From Cliona cf. orientalis (lineage: Eukaryota > Porifera > Demospongiae > Clionaida > Clionaidae), in the NCBI GenBank assembly GCA_963930775.1, contig OZ005702.1:1178001-1242000 (forward strand): a DNA stretch of 64,000 nt, in the 5' to 3' direction. The notes beneath the pieces are model-generated. The model was given only the letters and a program-made list of their open reading frames with translations. It was not told where the DNA came from and did not search any database. Made by a program: the position numbers and the translations under genes. Shown piece after piece: positions 19,775 through 49,721 of this stretch (position 1 is its first letter; each line of letters opens with the position of its first letter).

Positions 19775-21032
19775 TATCAGAGAGAGCTGAGAAGAAGCCA
19801 GTACCGTCGCTCAGGTCACTGCTTCTGTAGCCGATGCCATCCCGGGCCTAGCCTGGCTAGTTTGAACTTTCTCATATTATCATACAAGGTGCATGCACAC
19901 AAACTAAAAATTTAATAACTCAATTTCAAGTATAGCAACCCTTATAGCTGAGAATTCGATAACTTTTGGCTTCTAGGGTTGCTAGTGCACTGTGCAATCA
20001 CCATAGCTATAGAAATCATAAACAAAATATATATATTATGCAGATATTTTATTTTTGTGTAGCTGCTTGGATAAAATTAATCAGCTAGCCAGCATGTATT
20101 ATAGGATGAATGGATGGGAGCTGGAGCGAGTGAAACTCAACTCTCAAAAACGCTATATTGGTCTATACAATACCATCGTTGTTTACAATGCCAGTGCTAC
20201 TCTAAGCAACACACACACACACGCGTACACACAAGCACACCACCAATGCCATACACATGCACATCTGGTCCAGCTGTTATCAGTGGATTCAGCACTATCT
20301 CCACTAACGTATGTTTTCCCCCCTACATGTTATTGCTGAATTGAGAAACTATACCATGCTGCACCCAAATGACCATATACTGCCCTGAAGCAGGCTGGAG
20401 GGCTATATTATATAGAGAGAGAACAACAGCAAGCAACCAGGAACCTTATGGCAAGGGTATCATCTACTAGGCCTGTGGTAAGCTCGATGAAACCTACAAG
20501 GTGCTCTACATCTTTCTTTTCCTGTTCTCCCCCTAGCAACCATTTTTCGTAGATCTCACCACTTCACTCAAGTGGGGGCAGGACCAAACAAACTTCAGAG
20601 GGGCTATGGTCAGATCAAGGATTGAGGCTCAAAACTTTCTCAGTTTGACCGGATCAGACGTGGTTTAGCAATTTGAAAGCCCACCCCCCCATACCAGTAG
20701 ATGGATGTAGCATAATATAGAAAGGGGAAGCAAAGAGCCACATGGTAAGGTGTATGTGTAATTGAGGTCTATTTTGAAACTTACACTGGTATCTTCTGAA
20801 AATCCCACTGCAGACTGGAGTCTGCAAAACGTGAAAATAATTTGCCCAACCACTTACATAAGCAAATAGCCCAGTGAATTACGAAATACGTATAAAATTA
20901 CATTATTATTATAATTATCTCTCCTCTGTTTGTTTGCGAGGAAGTATTTCCCAGCCATGGCACTCACTGGCGTTACCCAATCCATGTTAGTTCTCACCAG
21001 TGATACTTGCATCTTCTCATGGTATGGGGCTC

Positions 21033-21054
21033 GGGGGGGGGGGGGGGGGGGGGG
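21033..21054. repeat. Poly-G tract (22 G)
   Basis: Uninterrupted G run on the plus strand, intergenic. Confidence 0.9.
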
Positions 21055-22588
21055 ATTGCGGAATCAAGGGGCAAGAAAACTCAAAGAGGTGCAGCAAATT
21101 CATTCAAATTCTCATTCTATTTGATCAATTCTGAGCTACAACATTACTGAAGTTTTTCCGGTCAGGTACATTTGTTTGCTAGCATCATGCAATGCTATGA
21201 TGTAGCATCGGTATTTCCATATATATCCGTCTGTGGCAGCCGTGTTCGCATATTTGAGCAAAGTGCTTGGAATAAACTGCATATATAGCAGAGACAAATG
21301 TAATAATTATCCCTTTTTGTGTTAGAAGTGCGTAGCATTGGGCAATCGATGTACAATATATAAATCTATTGTTAGAAGTATGCAATACTTATCACGTCGG
21401 GCAATCAAAAGATAGTTTGCAGAATGAATTGGTGCATCTGTAGGTTGGCATATATGACGTGACATGCTCGCAATCACACGCATGCATCGCATACCTCCGC
21501 TTTTTCATGCACAATTAGGGACGACTTGTGATCTAATTGAATAACGATGGTACTGGTGGGGCTGTGCCTTGCACCGAATCATTGACCGTACCAAACCAAC
21601 TCAACCGAGCAGCTGCTGCAGACTGATTGGTATACTAAATCACTAATAAGCTAATAGGCTATAGCTGGCTGTGACATGAAGGCAGGCTCTAACACCCACG
21701 GAGCTACTCAGCTTCCAAACTTTGAGAAGTGCATTCCACCTACATAGTCACCTTTGCTCCTTCCTTACCCAAAAATTATAGCACACCCACACCCAAGAGA
21801 TGCGTCCTAAAAAATAATAATTATTTCTTTTTTGCACATTAGTTATGTATGTACGTAGCTGAGACTGCATGTGGTGCAAAGCACCCTGATTATGACGTAC
21901 CCCATTTTTGGGATGCCCTTTTGAGAGAGAGGGCGCACAGCTAGTGCATAACATGAATATTTCATATTCCATTCCAGGGCAAATGATTCCACGAGTGTGC
22001 TATAATTATAGACTTCTGTGGCTTTCTATTGGACGGAGGTATGGAAATAATTTTAATTCAGGTAAGCGGACACCAATTGCGCGATTTATCGCTTGCTAGA
22101 GAGACTTATTTGAACAATAGCTGGGGTGATAGACTCAAAACACAATGATAACATAGTAATAAGAATAACAAATATTTCAAACTCCATCATAAATCATGTA
22201 CCAAGAAATATATTTAATAAGGAGTTTTGATGTGCTAGGCACTTTAATAATTTTACTTGCTCTGCAACTGAGCTTGGAATAATAGTTCACCTGACGAGTA
22301 GCAAAAATACTCTTTAAATAAATAACACAGAATATGAATGTAACTTTGCCAAAAATTCACTGTCTGTGTACAACAAAACTGCACATACTTTTCATGATTT
22401 TCACAAATTGCCCAGTTTTGCAATAATTATAAGAACTTGCATGATCCACGGGAGAATAATAATAATAATAATAATAATTTAGGCCTTAATTTTTTAAATA
22501 CTTGTGCCACTGTCATTTTTATTACAATAATTACCATACATATCATGATGATCAGCTAGTATAATTATAAACACTGTATGATATCACC

Positions 22589-40673
<18,085 letters not shown>

Positions 40674-40960
40674 GACGGCGCCGTCGGAAATAGCTATACA
40701 GGTAGATTATACATACCACAGTCAACGAAAGAAGCTTTCATAAAGCTTTTTCGCTTGGGTAGCAAACTATCAGAGGGGGCTTTAATTAGAATAACACGCC
40801 TCCTCCTAGAATAAGCCAACAAATTTGTATCCATCTTACGTTTTCGCGTTTCAGAGTTACGATGGCTTCAAACTCGGTCCACTCGGACGAGAATCAACAT
40901 ACTTTCAAGCTTCTGACTCTTTAGCGAGATTTGAATTTCACGCCCACGCATCTTTAGGCT

Positions 40961-41170
40961 ATGGGGCAAGTGGAATTCCAATTAACGCCCACCTATTTTG
41001 CGATGCAGCTTCTCGGCTGCTTGTTGCTGGGAATTGAGCAGAATCTAGATCAGGTGGGAGACCAGACACACAGGGAAGGAGCCGATTTGCAAGGGTCTGG
41101 ACCGTCACGTAGGCTGGTTCTCCTTGTCATTGCTCTGATACTATGCCATGTTGGAGCAGTTGTATCCTGA
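40961..41170 (+). CDS. Possible small membrane-protein ORF, unknown
   Basis: An ATG-started 69-codon frame opening 288 bp from the USP3 start in divergent orientation. Hydrophobic stretches TYFAMQLLGCLLLGI near the start and LVLLVIALILCHVGAVV at the end suggest two membrane segments. A short tandem echo upstream (LNFTPTH against VEFQLTPTY) is visible in the same frame. I do not recognise it. It could equally be a chance frame in an unannotated UTR or an exon of a spliced gene; a good donor-like GATCAG/GTGGGA lies inside it. Confidence 0.2.
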   Translation: MGQVEFQLTPTYFAMQLLGCLLLGIEQNLDQVGDQTHREGADLQGSGPSRRLVLLVIALILCHVGAVVS

Positions 41171-42489
41171 CAAAACAAAAAAATTAGAGGGTATGGGGTA
41201 CCCAGAATGAGAGAGTGGGTGTCAGATAAACATTATGAGCTAGCCAAAGGGATGGGTGTACACTTAAAAATGTCACCAATTAAATCATTGCCTACATTCC
41301 CACACTTTACTGATCGGAAAAGAAATTGAATATTAAGAGCTCGTCGTGACCTCTGACCTTAATCATGTAGGCCCGGGCAAGCCTGAGCTCTTATATGCAT
41401 GAATGCATGCACGGCATACATAGATAAACATGAAACTATGGGGGGAGCCACCTCTATAGGCTGCAGTTTCCTTTTGATCCCAGCTGGTGTTTATTCTGGG
41501 TTGCTCAATCTTAATCAAATGAGGAAGTGCTGGTACATGCCTTGGGCTTCGTTTTAGTTTGGTGTGGCTAAGGTGTATGTGGTGGATCTTTGTAAGACAT
41601 CCTCTAAACCTATAGGGCCTGGACAGTATACGCCTACTCATTGGTTGGGTAGCTGCTTTGTGAGGCAGTGGTATACAGCATTCATGGGTATGTATGAATG
41701 CGGCTTCCCACACTTGGGGAGGAACACATCGAGCTCACTTTTGTGGCCTAAGGGCAAATATTTTTGCAGACGAAACTTGGTGGCGCATTGGTATAACATT
41801 TTGAGCTTCAGACTCTTACATTACCGTCTTAGTGTGTGGAGGGTTGGGAGGGTTGATCAACTGGCTGCTCAGTTACCTGGTTACATCCATCAGTGCGGAA
41901 CATATAGTATAGTACACACTCTCCTGTTATTTTTCTTGCTAGCTTTGTCTCCAGGCCGTGTATTTGTCTGGCAAGGGGCTGGCCCACCAGACTAGCCGTG
42001 TACCATATACTCCTTTGTGTTACATGGTTGACGATGAAAGGCAGGGAATGTATTGGGGGGTGTCACTGTCTGGGGGGACGGATGGATGGACGTGGCTAAT
42101 GTTTATGCATTGTCTTCCTTAACCTTTGATCGTATTATACGTAATTCCAGATCTATGGAATACTGAGGCTCATGCGTGACAGCTCAAATAGACAAAGACT
42201 AGCTCGCTCCAAAATGAGAACTTCATAGCCATTGGGCTTTGCCCGAATGTGGAGAGAACATTATAGCCTCAAAGTCTTCGTTGTTTGTCTGTCTCTGTGT
42301 TATATTATACACCAGTGGCTACCCAATTAGAATTGAGCGATCCTGTCCAATGAATGGTAATCAACAACTTGTATCTTTTTAATGTTTGCCACAACTCCTT
42401 TATGTTAATTTCTATCACTGTATACAGGATTATAATTATTTCAGGTGGTTTTGTATTGTGAATCTATATAATATAAGTGTTGGTGGATT

Positions 42490-42960
42490 TTGTATTATAG
42501 TGGCCTGCAATTGAGGGGCGGGGCTGTACTAGTACGCTTCCTGTTTTTCTGACATGACCTGGGCGTGGCTGTTCTATTAAAGCGAATTGTTGATTGGAAT
42601 GTTAAACGGTAAGTGTAAATTAAGTTTAGTTGCTGGCAGCCAAACAGTAGTACTGACACTCGCGCGCACACCAGGTTGCAAACTTCAGTGATGGTCTTCT
42701 CCGTATGTATGCTGCCTTTGCAATCGCGATATAGTTATGGACAGTGCTCCCGATAGCCAATAGCAAGTCACTCCGTGGGAAAGAAAGAAGACAGTGCCGT
42801 GATTTCAAGAAAATAGTACACAGATCTATCGTCCACTTCGACACTGATCGTTTATTAGTGTTATTTACCTACTAAAAGCTCTGCGAGAGCTATATATTCT
42901 TGCGAAGTGGAGCTAAATTCACCCAACTGTTCATCCATACTGTGAACATTGTGCAGGTGA
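42490..42960 (+). promoter_or_regulatory. Promoter-like GC-box patch with candidate non-coding exon donors
   Basis: A GC box GGGGCGGGGC (42515-42524), a CACCC-type GGGCGTGGC (42560-42568) and TATTAAAG (42575) lie upstream of two strong donor-like sequences, AACG/GTAAGT (42608) and GTGCAG/GTGAGC (42956). An acceptor-like CTCTCTCTAACACACTAG ends at about 49502, after a (CT)n tract, ahead of the 49722 start codon. This would fit an untranslated first exon for the downstream gene, but it is only a layout argument. Confidence 0.25.
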
Positions 42961-44827
42961 GCAGAATAAACTCAGTACAAAGTATGTATTCACTAAACTA
43001 GAACACGTTTACATGCATAGCGCTACAGTAGCTAGGTAGGTAGCCGATTTAATAATCGGTGTGTCGCTTTGTGTGTATGTGGATACTAAGGCCATCTTCC
43101 AGCACAGGATATGTCTGTGGTGATCATGTAAAGTGTCCGGGATAGTTTATATAGCCAGTATAGAGAGAGCCTTGCTAGATACATAGATTCTATGCTCTCC
43201 ATCAAAACGACTGTATATATACCCCCAGGCCTCAAAGTGGTGGATGTTGTTTTGTTTGTCTGATTACTTTTGATAGTGACCTACACCTAGTATCGTGCAA
43301 ATGATATACTGATACTAAACTTTTAGAAATACATGTAATATTATGCGTCATAATTATTTTTGGCTTGTATGTTTTGCCTCCAAGTACATTGCTCACCATT
43401 GTGTGATGCGTTTGAAAAGCATACAAGGGAGCATTTGTGTAAGGATGCATGTCAATCTTGTATCTGCTGTTTTTTGAATTTTAGCCCCCAGGCCAACGGG
43501 GAGGGAGGGGAGGGAGGGGGAAAGCTGGAGTGAGTAAGACGACTGTTGTATGCATGTTCTTTGCTTGTTTCAAAAATGCCGGATCAAAAGCCTGGCTGTT
43601 CTGATTCCCGTACGTGTACATAAAATAAATACGACGAGAAATGACGCACGACACATGTACATAGTACATTATAATTTTGATGCTGTATTGTATGTCGATC
43701 GATCATGTTTTATTTAAAGTTCTAATCTTTAAGTCGTGATGGCCAGCGTGTGTAGCGTGCGCTGTTTCTAACAGAGCTTGCTGTACAGTGATTGCGGCTT
43801 TTTGGGTGCTTTTCAAGGCCGAGTATAGTATTATACATCTAGCAGCATAGCTATCTAACAAGTATAGTATTATGTCCCAGAAATCTGATGTTACTACAGT
43901 GGTGGCTATGGAGAAATAACAGTCACCCATCCATGGGTCGAAAATCACTGGCTGTAAAATTAATAGAGAGCTGGCTGCCTACAACTTAAAGAAGTGTGTA
44001 TTCGTGTGTGAATTCTGTATCATGGAGTTTTGTCACTTGGAGCGTGAACTAAGTGGCTGTAATGAAGAGATGACTAGGCAAGGCCTAGGGTGAATAGTTA
44101 TGAGGGTAATTAAATGTGTGGCTAGGGTGTAGGGGAAGACTAAGCTACTTGATTTATTTTGGGGGAACGGTGCTTTCATCGGTCATGCACATAAGCATGC
44201 GTGCATGTGCGTGCATGCTTTAGAGACGGAGAATTTTGAGTTGGTATCACTACTGATGCCTTGTTGCGTATTCGACTGGCTTGGCTTGGCTTGGCTTGGC
44301 CTGGCGGCTAGCTGTGTAGCAACCCATTTAAGTATAATCACACTGTTTGGCATCCTTTGGCGACAATTATGGGTATTGTGAGTCTCAAGTGGACGGCTTA
44401 AGAGGCTGCAGTGAGGGATGGAGGGAGAGAGGGGGAGAGAAAGAGGGAGGGAGGGAGAGAGAGACAGCGAAAGAGGGAGAGAATGAAAGAGAGAGATGTA
44501 GAGAGAGGGAGACCTGCTCTTGTTTTTATGAAAATGAATGTTAATTGGTAGTTTTGCAATCTTTCTCTATTTTTTCCTGTCTATTTCCTTATATAGTCCC
44601 AGCTGGCTACAAAGTTTAATATCGGCTTAAAATTTTAAAATTCTAAAAAACGCATGCAGTTCTAGAGTTGTTTGTGTGTCCTTTCATGTGCAACAGGGTG
44701 TGTTAGGAGAACACTGACTCTTCTGTTCACTTTGTATACTTCAGACTTCCCCCAACAACATTGCTACAGCTTCCTCTTCCTGTTTTAAAGTACCTACCTC
44801 CTTAGGCTACTCTCCCTCCTCTCTTTC

Positions 44828-44830
<3 letters not shown>

Positions 44831-44887
<57 letters not shown>
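44831..44887. repeat. (CT)n microsatellite
   Basis: About 57 bp of pure CT on the plus strand, intergenic. Confidence 0.95.
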
Positions 44888-44889
<2 letters not shown>

Positions 44890-45433
44890 CTCCCCCCTCT
44901 CTCTCCTGTGGTGTCTTAGTTGTGTTTTTGCCTAGGTATGGCTACACTGATATCCAATGTCAGTACTCAAATCAAATTTATTCACAAATACTGTTGAAGG
45001 TAATGGTTTGTAATTCTATCCCTGACGTCACCGTATCGACTGAACCCGAGGCCATAGTCAGAGCATCACTTTCTGTACATGTATACAAAAGAAATACTGC
45101 CATAGAACATTAGCGCATGCTCAACTGGTCTAAGTACTCTTGATACTGATGTACCTATTGCCTCTCTTTCTCTCTCTCTCTCTCTCTACCACACTATAGC
45201 TAGTTGAGGGTATACCACTTTCTCTCTCTGTATTCCCAGACCAGCCGCTTCAATTTCACCTTGAACTGAATTCAGCTTCTTTTTCGAGGTCAAATATGTA
45301 TGATTATCCTCCACCTCCAGTGAACTAATACAGTTTGTGGTATTGGGCCTACAATTGAGGTATTGATTTTCAGCATGCGACAGGAGGGTCTGGGGACGAG
45401 GCTAGCGGGAGAGTCCACTGTGCATGCTAAGGT

Positions 45434-45580
<147 letters not shown>

Positions 45581-48500
45581 TGTACCAGACAGCCCACACA
45601 CGCATCACAACACAATAACCTTTGAATAATGGGGCTATGATTATTGTTAAAACAATGAAGTGAGAGGTGCAGAAAGGTGATAGATGTTACATAACAATGT
45701 ATAATGCTCTCCATGAATACAGTAATGTTTCAGAGTGAGAGAGAGAGAGAGCTGTACTGTATCTTGTTGTGTCTAATTAATTCAATTTTAGTAGCATTAT
45801 AAATGAGTTCAGACTAGTTCCAATCACCTATACATGTATGTACAATAAATGTAGTACTATATACCATGTATGTTCACAATATTATGCCGAATTAGTTAGT
45901 TGACCAGATAGTTATCCTTCCAAGTTTAATAGTTAAATAGCGTCAATTTGGTAATATGTCAAAAGACCAGCGAGTTTGTGTATGTGGCGGTGGGGTACGT
46001 GCATGTAGTGGGTGGCCGTACATGGAAGTTACTTGTTCCCTCACATGGATATGCCATGGTATACTGGAGGCGCCGCCAATGTACGTAGGTAGCTACAGTA
46101 CTACAGCTGTAGTTAATTAAGCTCTGTTTGGCCCCCTTTTGTGGTAGGGAGAGGATGGGCAGGGTCGTGGGTTCAAATGAAGGTTATTTACTGGTACCTA
46201 CCTACTTATAGTATAGATATTATTGTCTGGACATGTGTCTCCCAAGCATTTCTTAACCTAATTATTATGACATGGCCTGTGCCAGTTTTACTCTCATGAC
46301 CTTATAAGTTCTGCTTCCATGAGCCTGGGGAAATTTGTAAAACTCTGATTGAGGGGGGGGGGATGTTGATTGACCCCCTAATAATTAATATGTGAACCAT
46401 GCATGCAGGAGATGGAGCCACTTGGGTGCCTGTCTGTCTGCCTAGCCTTGAGGGGTGGGAAGAAGTGGAAGCATGCATGCACATGTGATGATGAGAGAGA
46501 GAGAGAGAGAATGCAATATTAATTTATTTTACGATGTGATTGTGTGATGTGATTGTGTGCGCTGACTTATCTCTGACGCCTCCACTTGAATGGCTGTTGT
46601 TATCACACAACTCTGTACATTGTACAGTGTTGTATTTAAATTGACCTCACCTATAATGTGTAGCTAGCTTGATTATGCACGTAAATAAGAGAGTGGTATG
46701 CTTTCGTCTCTGTGAACTTGCATGGTTGTGGTAAATTGATGCAGCCGTGTTGTTTGCCCTCACTCGGGCTAAGTATGGGCATTTGTTGCCACTTCCTCTG
46801 TCTGACTTTTGATGGCTTTGTGTCCCTAGCCAGTGAATCAGGTCTGGAATGTACGTATAATATGTATGTGTGTAGCCCTATAGTATTGCATGTACTCGAT
46901 GTCTTTAAGATACTGCTGAGCGCATGTTCTGCACTAGGAGGGAAGGAGAGAGAAAGATGGGAAGTGCGCGAGGTGAGGGGGAGGAGGGAGGGGAGAAGAA
47001 GGGGAAAAGGAGAATCAGATGGTGGGATGGAGGGAGAGGGAGAAAGAGAAAGAGAGAGCGTTGGTTGCCTTCATCTCTACTCCCCAATTCTCTCTAGTCT
47101 CTCTCTCTCCTCCCTCCCTCACTCCTTCCCTTGATCCCGCCCTTCCTCTCCCCTTTAGGATGACATGAGACTGCTTTGCTGATTGAAAATAATATTAAAA
47201 ATTGCATTCTGTCTACAAGTCTCTAATGATCCCCTACCACCCACCCACCCAAGCTTACCATTTTTTATAATAACGCTTTGAAGACGCTGTTAATTTTTTT
47301 CTGTTTGCGCAAACAGTGTCCTGGTATGCAGGCCAAGCACCACATCACTCAGAAAATACTACCCACACAAGCACGCCATATTTACACTGGCCAGATTGCG
47401 GCAAATACAATGTTAGCTGGCTATTTTTGCTGTGGCTCCAAGCGGCACAAGATAATAAGAAAGTATCCTGCACAGTCTTGACTGCCTGTATAGCTGTACC
47501 ACCAAGTATGCAGCCTTAAGACCACATCACTAGCTGTGCCTATGGCCCACATATGCACGTGCTTTTTGTCAAATTTGTGATTTTTTTGTGATAATATTGT
47601 GAATTAAGGGCACCCATAGAACATGATTATTGCCTGGCTGTAGTGTCTGTTTGGAGGTTAGCAGCTATAGGAGGCTTAAAAATTGAATTTTTTTCTTTGG
47701 TTTATTGAGTGGTGCCAGGAGTGGGGTTGGATTGAGTGAGGCTGATTGACCAACTAGGAGTCACTGTTGACACAACTACACCCTGTGCTACATGATCAAA
47801 TCTATATGGCCATTGTACTGGGCTGTTTTTTGACCTTCGCCCTTTATTAATTGTGTAAAGGTAATACATGTACTGTGTTGTGCTCTAGGCTCTTCCTTTG
47901 GGTTATTAAAGAGGAGAGCTAGAGGACAGCTTAAAGTGTCCTGATTGTATAAAGGAGGTGTCCTCATTTCAGGGGGTACATAGTTTTGTACACCCTTACA
48001 TACATGTATAACATATTATAGTACGTACTGTATAAGCTGGGACAGAATTATACTAACAGTTTCCCCATTGAGGGAGATATCCTCATTTTCTAGCTTATCC
48101 ATATTATGGAGGGGCTCCACTGCAATAGACAATGTACTGTGGATGAGAGGCCTTCAGTATGCGATTTTTAGCGTACATTCATCGCGTGGCATGGTGAAGA
48201 ACTACATGTATAGTGCATGTTTCAATACTATATATGCACGGTCATGTGCTATAGCTAGAAAATTGAATATTTTCGACTTGGCTGTTATGAATAAACACAA
48301 TGGTACAGCTGCAATGGTTACCTACCGTTTTGCATTGCGCACTTCTTATAGGGTGAAATACGATCCCTACACTAGGCACTGTAGGGGATGGGGGGTTTGG
48401 GCATACCTAGGACGTGTATTTAGCATAGCTGAGCAACTGGGTATGCATACCCGCAGTATATGGGTCCACTGTTTAGCCAAAAAGTTCACATTCTTTGAGT

Positions 48501-48748
48501 TTTGTACCGTAAGCATGCAATTTGAGGGGTCTCTAGATCTGGTGTCTTTTCGCGTGTGGGAGGGAGAGAGGGAAAGAGAGGGAGGGAGGCAGCTAGGTGT
48601 GGCTTTGTTTTGGGTACTGTATCGTCATTTGGTCAGTATTATTTTCTTAAAGTATAGATTTACATCACCTGATCGCCTGGATAGTCCTTGTGTATATAAT
48701 ATTATATTAGTGTTTACATGCATGTTGATGTTGAGATATTGTTTCTTG

Positions 48749-48777
48749 AGAGAGAGAGAGGGGGAGAGAGAGAGAAG

Positions 48778-48873
<96 letters not shown>

Positions 48874-48875
48874 GA
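48749..48875. repeat. GA-rich microsatellite
   Basis: Mostly GA with a few GGGG and GACA interruptions, about 127 bp. Confidence 0.95.
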
Positions 48876-49414
48876 GATTGAGGGGTAGGGGAAGAGTGGG
48901 AGAGTTTCAAAGAGAAGGGAGTATTCAAGTTTTGTAACTCTATGATGTTTTACAAATTAAATGTCCTGTCAATAATAACTCTCGAAAACATTCATTTTAG
49001 TAATGATATATTCCTTGAAGTTACCCGGCCCCCCCTAAAAGTCAGCTGGAATAATAAATATCTAAGGCAAATATTGGCTCTGCAATACACAAAAAGCAAA
49101 CAAGCAACAGGAAGTATTTTACTCAAACATGGTCGTACATAGGGCTGCATATGGCCGTGTATAGCCTATATACTAGTGTATAGCCTATATACTAGGCGGC
49201 TGGTGCGGCCCCTGCTTCAAGTGCTAGTGTGTTGAGATAGTTTTTGCTAACGCCTGGCTGCTAACTAGACCTGTTTGTTTGCACACTCTCCACTGCTTCA
49301 CTGCTAATTAAGGGATAACAAAAGTGGAAAATTGAGTGCAAGTTGGTAATTGGAATACCACGTGTTAAATATTTATTGTGCTTTGGTGTTTGTTTTTGTC
49401 ATTAATTCTCTCCT

Positions 49415-49419
<5 letters not shown>

Positions 49420-49457
<38 letters not shown>
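49420..49457. repeat. (CT)n microsatellite upstream of the 49722 gene
   Basis: Pure CT, 38 bp, about 265 bp upstream of the likely start codon and 45 bp before an acceptor-like AG. Confidence 0.95.
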
Positions 49458-49460
<3 letters not shown>

Positions 49461-49721
49461 CTCACACACTCAAATGCACACATGCTCTCTCTAACACACT
49501 AGATAATTGAGTAATCGCTAGTGAAGCAGTGCAAAGTTGAGACTCCTGACATTTTGGAGGGGAATTTTCCAGTGCCAGATCAACTGCAGCTGTACTGTAC
49601 ACGTGTGTGTGTGTGGGGGTGAACTAACTTTAGCCCCGTGCTACTTACCAGCAGCAGCGTGCAGTGCATGTGTGCGAAGAGAGAGAGTGAGCGTCTTTCT
49701 GCTTGGACTTCTCCGTCAAAT

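Noticed and set aside
41564..41995. 143-codon plus-strand frame
   Set aside because: Starts at GTG, shows no known domain and ends in a stretch resembling dispersed-repeat sequence; kept only as a possible decayed element.
46160..46190. tRNA B-box-like word GGGTTCAAATG
   Set aside because: No matching A box, acceptor stem or anticodon arm could be built upstream; not a tRNA.
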